Source: a virus. From it: a stretch of 64,000 nucleotides of DNA. Positions 1 through 7,609 of this stretch are shown here, piece by piece (position 1 is the stretch's first letter; the number at the start of each line of letters is the position of its first letter). Location of the stretch: positions 31,648-95,647 of IMG/VR virus record IMGVR_UViG_3300042691_027063, one strand, 5' to 3'. The translations under genes and the position numbers were made by a program. The notes beneath the pieces were generated by a model. It searched no databases, was not told where the DNA came from, and saw only the letters and a program-made list of their open reading frames with translations.

Positions 1-96
1 TCCAATTATAACTATTCCAATAACCGCTGCGGGAGAAAATATACAGGCAACTCCCCAAGAAATCCACATTACACTTACCGCCGTGTATTTATTCAT
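1..96 (-). CDS. Small membrane protein, partial (runs off the left edge)
   Basis: The reading frame opens at an ATG at 96 and continues past base 1 without a stop. The visible 32 residues begin MNKYTAVSVMW and are almost entirely hydrophobic, so this is probably a one- or two-helix membrane peptide. The start was chosen because its ATGA overlaps the stop of the preceding gene (93-257), the arrangement used all along this arm. No family recognised. Confidence 0.5.
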   Translation of the reverse strand, partial: MNKYTAVSVMWISWGVACIFSPAAVIGIVIIG

Positions 97-257
97 AACC
101 ATCCTATGTGTACAAGTTCACTAGCCGCCATAACTCTCATTCGCTTACGCCTAGTCTGCAAGTATAATATCATGGTTTTTGCCTGCATGTCAAGCTCGTA
201 GCATCCAGTGAATAGAAGTAGCTCGTTGTTCTTTGGGCAGTAGAGTATTTCGGTCAT
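93..257 (-). CDS. Small hypothetical protein (54 aa)
   Basis: Fifty-four codons beginning MTEILYCPKNNELLLF and ending near VHIGWL. It is linked by ATGA overlaps to the gene before it (254-472) and the gene after it (1-96), which supports both start and stop. The C-terminal half is rich in Arg and Met. No domain recognised; function unknown. Confidence 0.5.
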   Translation of the reverse strand: MTEILYCPKNNELLLFTGCYELDMQAKTMILYLQTRRKRMRVMAASELVHIGWL

Positions 258-472
258 TTTTTAAGAACCTTTAAAAACTCTTTAGCTTGCTGTTTAACCG
301 TTCCCTCAACTAATTTAGGAGGATTGTTTTGTGTAAAAAATTCAAGAAACGCAATCGTCTCATCAAGGCTAGTGTCACATTCTTGAATTAGAATGGAAAC
401 TTCTTTATGATCCATAAGTTCTGGATTAAAAAGACCTCCAGCTTGTAAATAATTTTTTATCTTACTCTTCAT
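254..472 (-). CDS. Small hypothetical protein (72 aa)
   Basis: Begins MKSKIKNYLQAGG, mildly acidic in the middle, with a Lys-rich C-terminus. It follows the DNA polymerase gene after about 145 bp holding a strongly foldable sequence (see 500-610). A GGAGTGAGA stretch just upstream of the ATG serves as ribosome-binding site. Not recognised. Confidence 0.6.
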   Translation of the reverse strand: MKSKIKNYLQAGGLFNPELMDHKEVSILIQECDTSLDETIAFLEFFTQNNPPKLVEGTVKQQAKEFLKVLKK

Positions 473-499
473 TTCTCACTCCTATTAAAAAGGATTTAA

Positions 500-610
500 A
501 GGCTGGTCTATGCTCGCTCTCAACCATTTACCCAAGCCTCTGTTAGCCGCTTGGCACCTACCGTTTATCTAGAATTAGCTCGCAACCAAAAGGCTGCAAG
601 CCAAACGGCT
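500..610 (-). ncRNA. Structured intergenic RNA between the polymerase gene and the next gene
   Basis: The non-coding stretch folds well in either orientation; minus is given because it would be transcribed with the flanking genes. Seen directly: a 9-bp hairpin with a 4-nt loop (579-587 with 592-600), a 10-bp closing helix with one G-U pair (545-554 with 601-610), and a second helix (500-507 with 523-526 and 535-539). There is no ORF and no terminal T-run, so it is not a simple terminator. It could be a leader, a processed small RNA or a cis-regulatory element; no known family recognised. Confidence 0.4.
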
Positions 611-617
611 CCTAGAA

Positions 618-2801
618 TCATCCTACATTATACTGAGACATATTGTCAAGCGAATTTTTAAGAATAGCGTATTTTTTCTTTAGGCTATAGTTAGTGAAAA
701 GATCATCAACTGGTAGGATTGTTTCAAAGGTTTGACTGGTCATATACAGTTTTTTAAGCAGAGTTGCTTTATCGTGGTCATTATTGTAATTTTCGACTAG
801 GGAAAGCGATCCATCTTCTTTGTAATATAGATAGATTTTATCTCCCTCAACATAGTTAGAACCAGCTAGAGCATCTCTGACTTTAGCTTCGTTAGTTCTT
901 TCGTTCTTAAGAATCTTGTCTGTAATTGTCTTCTTATGTGACCATCGAATAATGTCCTTGACATTCATAATTTCAAGAATATACTCATTGTAAAGATCGA
1001 TGCATTTATCATGGATTACAGAGGTTTCTTTGTTATTCAAGATAATGTCAATTACACGCTGAATGAACTCCTTAAGAGCTGGTTCTTTTTGGGTAGCTTT
1101 AATTGCAGACCCCTTATACTTAAGTTTTTTACCATCCCAAAGGATATAGTTTTTAGCTTTAACTACGATAAAAGTAGGATAAAATCCATCATCTTCCCAA
1201 GAAATTTTGTCAGGAGTTAAGGCATTAATTCCATCAATAATGAAGTTCTTTTCATCTTCTGACATATCTTCTTGATCCGCCCGACATACAGAAACAGAGT
1301 CAGTATCACAGTTAACTAATGTATAATTATTTTCTGCAGACCACTCAATCGCTCCAGTTAAAATTTCACGACCTTTCGCAGTAATAAATGCTGCTTTAGA
1401 TGGAGAGTTAAATAGAAGTCCGGCAGTTCCTAGAAATCCATAGCAAGAGTTAATGAAGATTTTTTCAGCTGCTTGCATATCGTCGTAATATTTGTCTGTC
1501 TTTGCTAGCTTTTTGTGCTCCAAACGACGGGCAGTAAAAGTCGAAACGAGGGTTTTAAAGTATTCTCTTGGGTCTTTATCTTTGTCAAAGACTTCATACT
1601 GAATCATGATAGAAGGGTAAAGAGATGCAACGTCGAGCTTGAAAACGTTACGGTAGATTCCCGGATTTCCAATAGAGATAGCACCCTCGTATTCTTCAGC
1701 TTCGCTTGCTTTTGGTAGGCTGTGTCTATCCTGTAAATAAGCTCGCATCATGATGGTATTGATCTGACCACCAGTGGCAGATTCAAACATCATCTGGAAG
1801 GGTTTAGCAACGCTCTGAGTCATATAAAAGAATGGTGCGATCATTAGGTCATAAAGAGCCAGCGCATCGTCGGCATCGTCTTTACAATATTCTTTAATTA
1901 CTTCCCAATGATCTGCTTTTTCGTAATTGAAGCGGATTTGACTTGCATCATAGAAAACTCGTCCTGGCTTTTCTAGTCCCTCTTGTGCGATGATTTTCTT
2001 AAGTCCGTATGATTCATACTTACGACCAACATCATATCGGTAAGAAAGAAACATTGTGTCAATGATTTCTCTTCCCCAAATATGACATTTATGGTAATGA
2101 AGGTCTTTTGTCCCGTCTACTCTAAATTTTGACTCGTATTCTTCAATTTCAATTGGGTTGTCGTTTCTCCCCAATGTAAGATTCCTTCCATACAATGTAG
2201 CGCAGTGGTTAAGGTAAGGTATGTCAAACCCAAAGATATTGTGACCGATAATAATAGAAGGATCGACTTCTTGAACCCACTTACACCATGCTTCAATCAT
2301 ATCTCCATTGTTTTCATATTCGTCGTATGCGAATAGCTTTTTCTGAACCCCATCTACTGAACGAAATGTGTTTGAAATTAAAAGAACTTTTGACTCACTG
2401 TCATGAGAAAGCCCGACAGTTTCAATATCAAAAGAAAGAACAGAAACTTCATTGGCTTTTAATCCTTTGAAGTATGTATAGCCATCTTTTACCATCAATG
2501 CTTCTTTTGCATTTTTGATTGAAAAGATATCTCTTGCGTAGTTTTTCTTTCTGTAATCTAGGAATTCATCTCGATTAGTGAATTGCTTGCCCCACTTGTA
2601 ATAAAGATCGCCATCTAATCTATTAAAAGATTTGTCGAGATTATACGGTGCAAGAACCCAAAACTTATTTGGGACAATCTTTACATCTTTTAATCCATCT
2701 GGGAATTCACGAAATAGATAAGCTTTTTCATTTTCAACCTCAATTGATACAATGTATTCAACATCTGATTTTCCATAAATCAATCGAGCCTCTTTATTCA
2801 T
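618..2801 (-). CDS. Family B DNA polymerase with 3'-5' exonuclease
   Basis: A 727-residue replicative polymerase. The exonuclease motifs are present in order: FDIET (about 124-128), GHNIFGFDIPYL (about 188) and YCKDDADDAL (about 307). The polymerase palm follows: DVASLYPSIM (motif A, about 392), KIFINSCYGFLG (motif B) and the catalytic NCDTDS (motif C, about 500). All catalytic acidic residues are intact, so it should be active and proofreading. Size and motif order fit the phage group of family B enzymes without a protein-priming insert, as far as can be judged by eye. The start overlaps the stop of the upstream HNH gene, so the two are probably translated together. It presumably acts with the primase-helicase at 4945-6876. 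Confidence 0.93.
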   Translation of the reverse strand: MNKEARLIYGKSDVEYIVSIEVENEKAYLFREFPDGLKDVKIVPNKFWVLAPYNLDKSFNRLDGDLYYKWGKQFTNRDEFLDYRKKNYARDIFSIKNAKEALMVKDGYTYFKGLKANEVSVLSFDIETVGLSHDSESKVLLISNTFRSVDGVQKKLFAYDEYENNGDMIEAWCKWVQEVDPSIIIGHNIFGFDIPYLNHCATLYGRNLTLGRNDNPIEIEEYESKFRVDGTKDLHYHKCHIWGREIIDTMFLSYRYDVGRKYESYGLKKIIAQEGLEKPGRVFYDASQIRFNYEKADHWEVIKEYCKDDADDALALYDLMIAPFFYMTQSVAKPFQMMFESATGGQINTIMMRAYLQDRHSLPKASEAEEYEGAISIGNPGIYRNVFKLDVASLYPSIMIQYEVFDKDKDPREYFKTLVSTFTARRLEHKKLAKTDKYYDDMQAAEKIFINSCYGFLGTAGLLFNSPSKAAFITAKGREILTGAIEWSAENNYTLVNCDTDSVSVCRADQEDMSEDEKNFIIDGINALTPDKISWEDDGFYPTFIVVKAKNYILWDGKKLKYKGSAIKATQKEPALKEFIQRVIDIILNNKETSVIHDKCIDLYNEYILEIMNVKDIIRWSHKKTITDKILKNERTNEAKVRDALAGSNYVEGDKIYLYYKEDGSLSLVENYNNDHDKATLLKKLYMTSQTFETILPVDDLFTNYSLKKKYAILKNSLDNMSQYNVG

Positions 2802-3382
2802 ACTATCTCCAAAATTAAATTATTACTTTTTTTTAAATTTTCATTTTCTGTAATAATTCTAAGGTTCCAGGGAACATGCAATCCACATACATTTTTTCCT
2901 TGTAGTGGTATTATATGATCAACATTATGTCTTGTTCCGGTGGATATTGTCAAGTGTTTACTTTCTTTATATAAAAGTTCAATTTCTTTAAGTTGTTCTA
3001 ATGAAAGCCATTTAGGAGTTGCGTTTAATTTTATTCCTCTTCTCTTATTGACTTTTGCTGTCAATTTCCACGGATATTTTTTAGCATAATTTTTGTTATT
3101 ATTTTTAACCTTTTCTGGATATTTTTTAGCCCATTTTTCAAAAACATACTTAGATTTTTCTGGATTTCTTTTTCTCCATTTCCTAGAATATTCAGCATAC
3201 TTTTCTTTATTTTTAATCTTGTATTCTTTTTGTTTGTTTTTTATTTTATCCTTATTTTCATCCCTGTACTTTTTTTTGCATTTTTTACAATCACAAGCAT
3301 AACCGGATTTTTGGTTTTTATCTTTATGAAAAAAAGTAATGTCTAATAATAACTTACACTTACTACAATATTTTTGGTTCAT
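2798..3382 (-). CDS. HNH homing endonuclease
   Basis: 194 residues. The N-terminus carries two CxxC knuckles (CSKCK and CDCKKC), followed by a very Lys-rich segment with repeated KYPEK/KNPEK-like units, and a C-terminal HNH core seen as NVDHIIPLQGK, HVPWNLRII and ENENLKKSN. Such freestanding HNH enzymes cut intronless alleles and spread by gene conversion. It sits directly upstream of the polymerase with an ATGA-type overlap, typical for homing genes that colonise replication genes. It is not needed for polymerase function. Confidence 0.88.
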   Translation of the reverse strand: MNQKYCSKCKLLLDITFFHKDKNQKSGYACDCKKCKKKYRDENKDKIKNKQKEYKIKNKEKYAEYSRKWRKRNPEKSKYVFEKWAKKYPEKVKNNNKNYAKKYPWKLTAKVNKRRGIKLNATPKWLSLEQLKEIELLYKESKHLTISTGTRHNVDHIIPLQGKNVCGLHVPWNLRIITENENLKKSNNLILEIV

Positions 3383-3403
3383 AAATTAGCTTATCATACT
3401 TCA

Positions 3404-3592
3404 TTAATGTTTCCCCTCAATTTCAGCTTGTAGAGCTTGCATTGCTAGACCAAACCAATTGTCATCACCATCATTGATAGTAATTTCAAAGTCGCCATTG
3501 ATCTGAAACTTTTCCTGCATTTCTTGTGGTGTGTAGAATTCGCCTTTATACTCAATAAGGCGATTCATGTCTTTAAATTTAATAACTTTCAT
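3404..3592 (-). CDS. Small hypothetical protein (62 aa)
   Basis: Begins MKVIKFKDMNRLIEYKGEF and is acidic towards the C-terminus (DGDDNWFG). It has its own promoter (3640-3668), and the predicted transcript would start with a hairpin (3604-3634). An AAAAGGATATT stretch just before the ATG is the likely ribosome-binding site. No family recognised. Confidence 0.6.
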   Translation of the reverse strand: MKVIKFKDMNRLIEYKGEFYTPQEMQEKFQINGDFEITINDGDDNWFGLAMQALQAEIEGKH

Positions 3593-3603
3593 AATATCCT
3601 TTT

Positions 3604-3634
3604 ATTGGACTGGATTAAACGTTCAGCGTCCAAT
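3604..3634 (-). promoter_or_regulatory. 5'-terminal leader hairpin / inverted repeat
   Basis: ATTGGAC and GTCCAAT form a perfect 7-bp inverted repeat with a 17-nt spacer just downstream of the -10 box. If transcription starts about 7 nt after the -10, the RNA begins exactly with this hairpin. That would suit a stabilising 5' hairpin or an operator. Confidence 0.45.
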
Positions 3635-3639
3635 AAGAA

Positions 3640-3668
3640 ATAGTAGCATGTATTTTGGAGTTTGTCAA
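3640..3668 (-). promoter_or_regulatory. Sigma70-type promoter
   Basis: Minus-strand TTGACA (3668-3663) and TACTAT (3645-3640) are separated by 17 bp. It drives 3404-3592 and possibly the HNH and polymerase genes downstream. Confidence 0.65.
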
Positions 3669-3716
3669 GATTAAATAATATATCAAAAGTGATATTCTAC
3701 TTTTGTATAGAGTATA

Positions 3717-3863
3717 TTATTTATCTTTATATTTAGGTTTTTTGCTGCCGTGCTTTTTATATTTCTTATTACATCCCTTATGTGGAGGACATATTGCGCA
3801 ATGAATTCCGCTTTTTAGCTTATGTTTGATTTTTAGGACTCGGCTATTTGTTTCTTCTTTCAT
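3717..3863 (-). CDS. Small basic Cys/His protein (48 aa)
   Basis: Begins MKEETNSRVLKIKHK. The middle contains CAICPPHKGC, a possible metal-binding knuckle, followed by a Lys-rich tail. Composition suggests nucleic-acid binding, but that is inference. It is too short for family assignment. Confidence 0.45.
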   Translation of the reverse strand: MKEETNSRVLKIKHKLKSGIHCAICPPHKGCNKKYKKHGSKKPKYKDK

Positions 3864-3879
3864 AGAAAATGACTAGCAG

Positions 3880-3908
3880 CCACCTCACAACTGGGTATGT
3901 GACACCTC
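3880..3908 (-). repeat. Copy 1 of a repeated hairpin element (short form)
   Basis: CACCTCACAACT and GGTATGTGACACCT are separated by one base here. The same two blocks recur at 27625-27695 with 45 nt between them. TCACA and TGTGA form the stem. Both copies lie just 3' of a minus-strand stop codon. Confidence 0.6.
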
Positions 3909-3915
3909 GGGGGGA

Positions 3916-4107
3916 TTAGAAAACGCGGAGACTGACTCCGTAGCGAGAAGCTACATTCTTAACTGTTTTGACAGGACGATGAATAATTGCAGCAATACTT
4001 TTTGCTGTTAGCGTTCCAGCATTAAATAGAATAAAATTTACAGTTCCTGGTGTTAGTTTTTTACCAAGTTTGGTTGCTTTACCATTTACATTAGAAAAAC
4101 GACGCAT
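3916..4107 (-). CDS. Small helix-turn-helix protein (63 aa)
   Basis: The start at the second in-frame ATG (MRRFSNVNGK) is preferred because AAAGGAG lies 5 nt upstream. Residues about 20-60 (LTPGTVNFILFNAG, TAKSIAAIIHRPVKTVKNVASRYG) read as a helix-turn-helix of the homeodomain-like or resolvase-like type, with the spacing 'TAKSIAAIIxRPxKTVKN'. It is probably a small transcription regulator or DNA-binding accessory of this early operon; the target is unknown. Confidence 0.55.
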   Translation of the reverse strand: MRRFSNVNGKATKLGKKLTPGTVNFILFNAGTLTAKSIAAIIHRPVKTVKNVASRYGVSLRVF

Positions 4108-4140
4108 AGATACTCCTTTGTTTGGTTTACTAATCATATA

Positions 4141-4347
4141 TTACTTCTTCTTAGTTGTCAACTTCTTTTTTGGTTTTTTGAATTCAAGCAAGTTCTTAGC
4201 TGGATTTTCAGATGCAAGAACCCAATCTTCAGCCATTACATCAGCTTGGCTATATCCAATTCCTCCCACCATGGGTACAATATATACGAAATTGTCATGT
4301 TTTCGCTTATGTGGCTTTCCTGTTTTAATCGCCTCTATTAATGTCAT
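4141..4347 (-). CDS. DUF2829/Tad2-like protein (68 aa), candidate anti-Thoeris factor
   Basis: Begins MTLIEAIKTGKPHKR and contains YIVPM and SQADVMAEDWVLAS. The pattern F/L-x-EA-x(2)-GK...R...Y-I...S-x-AD-h-MA-x-DW matches the DUF2829 fold I know from phage proteins, which includes Tad2, a sponge for the Thoeris signalling nucleotide. It is shorter than typical members (about 80-100 residues), with a Lys-rich tail. The start is set by the ATGA overlap with 4344-4559. That it counteracts Thoeris is inference; many DUF2829 proteins are untested. Confidence 0.5.
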   Translation of the reverse strand: MTLIEAIKTGKPHKRKHDNFVYIVPMVGGIGYSQADVMAEDWVLASENPAKNLLEFKKPKKKLTTKKK

Positions 4348-4559
4348 TCGTCCTCCCAATAGTGATCTTCGCCTGTAAGTATGTTCATGGGTGCTTTTGG
4401 TGGCAACATACCAAATTCTTCTATAAACTCTAAAATTTGCGAAGCGTCGCTATATTGTGCTGTTTCAAATTCAGAAATAGCAGTAGCTCCATTATCTTTA
4501 CCTAAATCTAAGTGTATTAATTTTGATAGAATTAATTCAACAGCTTCACTTCTCTTCAT
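4344..4559 (-). CDS. Tandem paralogue pair, member 2 (71 aa)
   Basis: Begins MKRSEAVELILSKL; the C-terminal half reads ILEFIEEFGMLPPKAP and ends HYWEDE. It is clearly homologous to the preceding gene (4546-4743): MKRSxAVExI at the start, an E(N/F)xGMLPP block and a W-E-D/P-E ending. The start lies inside the upstream gene (14-nt overlap). Short and acidic, it may be a nucleic-acid mimic or adaptor. Function unknown. Confidence 0.6.
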   Translation of the reverse strand: MKRSEAVELILSKLIHLDLGKDNGATAISEFETAQYSDASQILEFIEEFGMLPPKAPMNILTGEDHYWEDE

Positions 4560-4743
4560 CTTCAGGCTCCCATTTATGTGCATATCTAACGTGCTCTAAA
4601 TCAAAAATGAAATTTGGATCATGCTCTGGAGGAAGCATTCCTATATTTTCTAATGTTCTTAAAACATCTTCACAAGTTTCGTAAGAAACTCCAATCGGTC
4701 CTAATCTTTTAAATATAAACTCCACAGCTAAACTACGTTTCAT
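4546..4743 (-). CDS. Tandem paralogue pair, member 1 (65 aa)
   Basis: Begins MKRSLAVEFIFKRLG and has TLENIGMLPPEHDP, ending WEPEDEEK. It is a paralogue of 4344-4559 by tandem duplication. It overlaps the upstream gene (4733-4945) by 11 nt. Phage proteins with an ExxGMLPP block are familiar to me only as uncharacterised small early proteins. Confidence 0.6.
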   Translation of the reverse strand: MKRSLAVEFIFKRLGPIGVSYETCEDVLRTLENIGMLPPEHDPNFIFDLEHVRYAHKWEPEDEEK

Positions 4744-4945
4744 TTTTTCTCTTTAATTTTCTTTTTCTGTGTTTTTGTGATTTTCTTTTTTTCTTATTTT
4801 TAAATAACTTAGAAACCTCTTCGCAGTCATCTAAAAATTGAGTCCCACTATTAATCTTTCCACTTTTTCTATCTTTTTCAAATTCATCCAAAATCCTCTT
4901 ACTGTGTAAAGCTAAAATTTTGTGCATATCTTCAATATCGGACAT
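4733..4945 (-). CDS. Small basic protein (70 aa)
   Basis: Begins MSDIEDMHKILALHSK. The C-terminal third is extremely rich in Lys and Arg (KNKKKRKSQKHRKRK), suggesting binding to nucleic acid. The start shares TAATG with the stop of the primase-helicase gene, so it is translationally coupled to it. It may be a helicase accessory; inference from position only. Confidence 0.55.
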   Translation of the reverse strand: MSDIEDMHKILALHSKRILDEFEKDRKSGKINSGTQFLDDCEEVSKLFKNKKKRKSQKHRKRKLKRKNET

Positions 4946-6876
4946 TATTCCCACCCGTCCTTCGATCCTTCTTTTGTTGCATCTTTTAATTTCATAAGCT
5001 GTTTAAGCTCATCTTTCTCATGATCTTCCAAAGTGAAGATTTCGCCAGTCTTACCATGCCATCCCATTTCGAAGCGATCTAGTTCACCCAAGTCATTTTT
5101 AAGAATATTAATTACCATGTATTTATCAAGCTCTTTCGTAGCTGGTGTGTAAAATGGACGACTGAGACTAATAATTCCTCGGAATGATTGATACAAGAAA
5201 GAACTTCCTTTAATAGAAGTATATGATTTGATCTCTGTATCTGGTCCCCCACCTAGAGCAAACTTGTTCGGCTGACATAGAGTGATTGCTGCAACGTCTA
5301 GGTCATTAACCATATCCTGAATTTGGCTTGCAACTTTCTTACTTGCTGCAGTATCTTCTGATACATCACACTGAATACGCTCGAAATAGTCGAACATAAC
5401 CATCTTTACTTTCTGACCAGTCTTAGCTTCTACCGAAAGAACGTAGTTTTTAATATCTTCAACTGTGGCAGAGCTACGATCATAGAACCAAACATTACCA
5501 TAATGCTTTCTAACAAGGTCAGTGATCTTCTTTCCTCGTCCTTCTTTAAATTCCTTATATACATCTTCTCTTGAAAGACCTGTGACGTTATATACAACCT
5601 TCTCAAAAAGACGATTACGGTGCATATCCAAGCTTGCAAACACTGTTGGAATACCTTGCTCTGAGTTATAACGTAAGATTTTAAGAGCCAATGCCGTTTT
5701 ACCTGCACCGGCAGCAGCAACCACCCCAATATTACTACCTACAGTAATTGGAATTGTCTTGTCTAGCTCAGGAATACCTGTTTTAATTGTATTCTTTTCA
5801 ATATGCTTCAAGTAGTGGGTGAAGCCAGCTTCAATTCCATCTAAAGTTGCTGGACCTTCTTCTTCGTGAGTAGTAATACCCATCTTTTTAGCGTACTGAG
5901 CTAGCCAGTTATTTGGATCGCGAGTTGTAAATTGACCGCCCTTCCAGTTAGGACCATATACTTGATTGATAATTAGATCAATTTCGCGCTCAGGAAATAC
6001 ATCTTCTCCAGTTCTTTGTGATTGAAGCTCTGCTGCGCCAGAAAGCATACCCTTTGTCACTTCGTATGGGTAATTTAGATTGTGTAGGGTTGATGCTAGG
6101 CATAGCATCGAGTGATTTCTCTCCCCACTACGGAAAAATCCATTCATCAAAAGCCAGCGAACTTCATCAATTCCTTTAGGACGAGCCTTCATATCGATTG
6201 TTGAAATATCGAATGTTAGTTCCTGCGCAATTGTCTCAATTGTCTTTTCTGCCATTGGCTTTAGGTCTTTCAAATCATTTGGAAGCTGGGCAATCTTAAT
6301 CATTCGTTCAACTTTCCTTGGTGTTTTAGCCATTAGCTTAATATCATCTAGTGTTGTGTTAGCAAGTTCCTCTGGAGTCAAAGGAATTTTGTAAAGCCCC
6401 GACTTTTGGTGTTTTGTGTTTGCAATTCTTACAATACGGTTAGGGTCATTCACCACAGTATCGAATGTTTTTAGGTCTCCCGCAATCTCAAACACAATTG
6501 ACTTGAACTTGTCTGGTGTGATATTCTCATCTAGCTCAAGTTCCAAGCTAAATCCCTTATTGCCAGTGAAATAGCAGGAAATTTGATCCTCCTCAAAGCC
6601 TCTTGTAAGGAGTCGGTTGGCTGTTTCCAGAGCATCTTGACGAGCTAGCTCAATATCATCCTTGCTGTCAAAATCAAAGTAAAGTGTGTTTGTTAGAGTG
6701 TCGCGGATACCGCTGACAGTTCCAGTTTCTTCAATTTGTTTCTTTTGATTCTCATTGTACTTATACAAACTACGATACCAGTCTGAGCTTTTTGTAATTA
6801 GCTTAGAAAGGTCTGAGTTTTCTGGTACAAGTTTTGGTTTTGATCCGAGTCCGTTGCGAATGTTTAAATACATCAT
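4945..6876 (-). CDS. Bifunctional primase-helicase (archaeo-eukaryotic primase plus DnaB-type helicase)
   Basis: About 643 residues from the MMYLNIRNG start, chosen because AGAGGGGAT lies just upstream. The N-terminal half shows primase motifs: LYFDFDS (metal-binding DxD), GNKGFSLEL and DPNRIVRIANTKH. A PriCT-like helical segment follows (DEVRWLLMNGFFRSGERN). The C-terminal half is a RecA-fold helicase with Walker A GAAGAGKTALA, a Walker B-like VKMVMFDYFE and a downstream TLCQPNKF. The protein would unwind the fork and lay primers for the family B polymerase. It is preceded by a strong promoter (6910-6938). Confidence 0.88.
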   Translation of the reverse strand: MMYLNIRNGLGSKPKLVPENSDLSKLITKSSDWYRSLYKYNENQKKQIEETGTVSGIRDTLTNTLYFDFDSKDDIELARQDALETANRLLTRGFEEDQISCYFTGNKGFSLELELDENITPDKFKSIVFEIAGDLKTFDTVVNDPNRIVRIANTKHQKSGLYKIPLTPEELANTTLDDIKLMAKTPRKVERMIKIAQLPNDLKDLKPMAEKTIETIAQELTFDISTIDMKARPKGIDEVRWLLMNGFFRSGERNHSMLCLASTLHNLNYPYEVTKGMLSGAAELQSQRTGEDVFPEREIDLIINQVYGPNWKGGQFTTRDPNNWLAQYAKKMGITTHEEEGPATLDGIEAGFTHYLKHIEKNTIKTGIPELDKTIPITVGSNIGVVAAAGAGKTALALKILRYNSEQGIPTVFASLDMHRNRLFEKVVYNVTGLSREDVYKEFKEGRGKKITDLVRKHYGNVWFYDRSSATVEDIKNYVLSVEAKTGQKVKMVMFDYFERIQCDVSEDTAASKKVASQIQDMVNDLDVAAITLCQPNKFALGGGPDTEIKSYTSIKGSSFLYQSFRGIISLSRPFYTPATKELDKYMVINILKNDLGELDRFEMGWHGKTGEIFTLEDHEKDELKQLMKLKDATKEGSKDGWE

Positions 6877-6909
6877 ATCCCCTCTTATGAAAGCTAAGGT
6901 CACTTTGGA

Positions 6910-6938
6910 ATATTATAATATAATCTTATTTTTGTCAA
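6910..6938 (-). promoter_or_regulatory. Sigma70-type promoter for the primase-helicase operon
   Basis: TTGACA (6938-6933) and TAATAT (6915-6910) with 17 bp between them, reading leftward into 4945-6876. The -35 lies in the last codons of the exonuclease gene. Confidence 0.7.
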
Positions 6939-7540
6939 GCGTTAAATTTATTCATTATGAAATTAAAAATAATCGCAGTATTTAGTGCATCGCTTTCTGC
7001 CCAATGTGATCCATACTGCTTTCCATTGTATTTAGTTGGCTGAAACTCAAGTCCAAGTTTTCTAAGGCTTTTCCCAAGTCCTCCCTGTGCTTTCAATCCA
7101 GCCTTGACTGCGTACAATTGGAATAGAACTTTAGCGTTGATCGTTGATCTAGCAAGTCCCGTTGCAATTCTAAACTCATCTTCAGACAAGCTAAGTTCAT
7201 TTCTAAGACAATTGATATCACCAGAACCCCACTCCACAATCTGTCTGCTAGTATTGTAGAATTCTCTCAGCCATTTAATGCTAGATACAACATCTACTAG
7301 AGTATTACTTGAATCATTAACTTGAAAGTCTTGAATTCCAGTTAGTGTTTTAATGAAGTTACTTAGTGGATATTCATATGAAACAAAGATCGTTCTCGAT
7401 TCTAGAACTGTAATTTCAGTTCCAAGCTCAAATACAACAAGTCCAACTTGAATAATTCTTTCTTGTTCTACAGCGGAATCTGGAGTTTGTGGGTTTGTTT
7501 TTGGTTGTTCTAGTTCTAGATCGATTGCGATAAATCTCAT
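6935..7540 (-). CDS. DnaQ-like 3'-5' exonuclease
   Basis: 201 residues. ExoI motif at the N-terminus is FIAIDLELEQ (D and E ligands), ExoII region VVEWGSGDINCLRNEL, and ExoIII near the C-terminus HWAESDALNTAII with the His and Asp ligands. This is the DEDDh layout, so the enzyme should be an active 3'-5' nuclease on DNA or RNA. The promoter's -10 lies only 6 nt before the ATG, so the mRNA is probably leaderless. It is separate from the polymerase's own proofreading domain, so a role in recombination or RNA turnover is possible. Confidence 0.82.
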   Translation of the reverse strand: MRFIAIDLELEQPKTNPQTPDSAVEQERIIQVGLVVFELGTEITVLESRTIFVSYEYPLSNFIKTLTGIQDFQVNDSSNTLVDVVSSIKWLREFYNTSRQIVEWGSGDINCLRNELSLSEDEFRIATGLARSTINAKVLFQLYAVKAGLKAQGGLGKSLRKLGLEFQPTKYNGKQYGSHWAESDALNTAIIFNFIMNKFNA

Positions 7541-7546
7541 GCTGAC

Positions 7547-7575
7547 ATAATAGCGTATAAATTGGATGTTGTCAA
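7547..7575 (-). promoter_or_regulatory. Sigma70-type promoter giving a leaderless exonuclease mRNA
   Basis: TTGACA (7575-7570), 17 bp, TATTAT (7552-7547). The expected start site about 7 nt downstream is the A of the ATG at 7540. Confidence 0.7.
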
Positions 7576-7580
7576 GAAAA

Positions 7581-7604
7581 TAAAAAAGCCGGTTTTACCC
7601 GGCT
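7581..7604 (-). terminator. Rho-independent terminator
   Basis: On the minus strand AGCCGG pairs with CCGGCT around a short A/T-rich loop, followed by TTTTTT. It lies immediately after the stop of 7610-7894 and just before the exonuclease promoter, separating two transcription units. Confidence 0.85.
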
Positions 7605-7609
7605 CTTCT

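Noticed and set aside
473-617. tRNA gene or pseudo-tRNA
   Set aside because: The hairpins do not form a cloverleaf and no T-loop or anticodon arm can be drawn.
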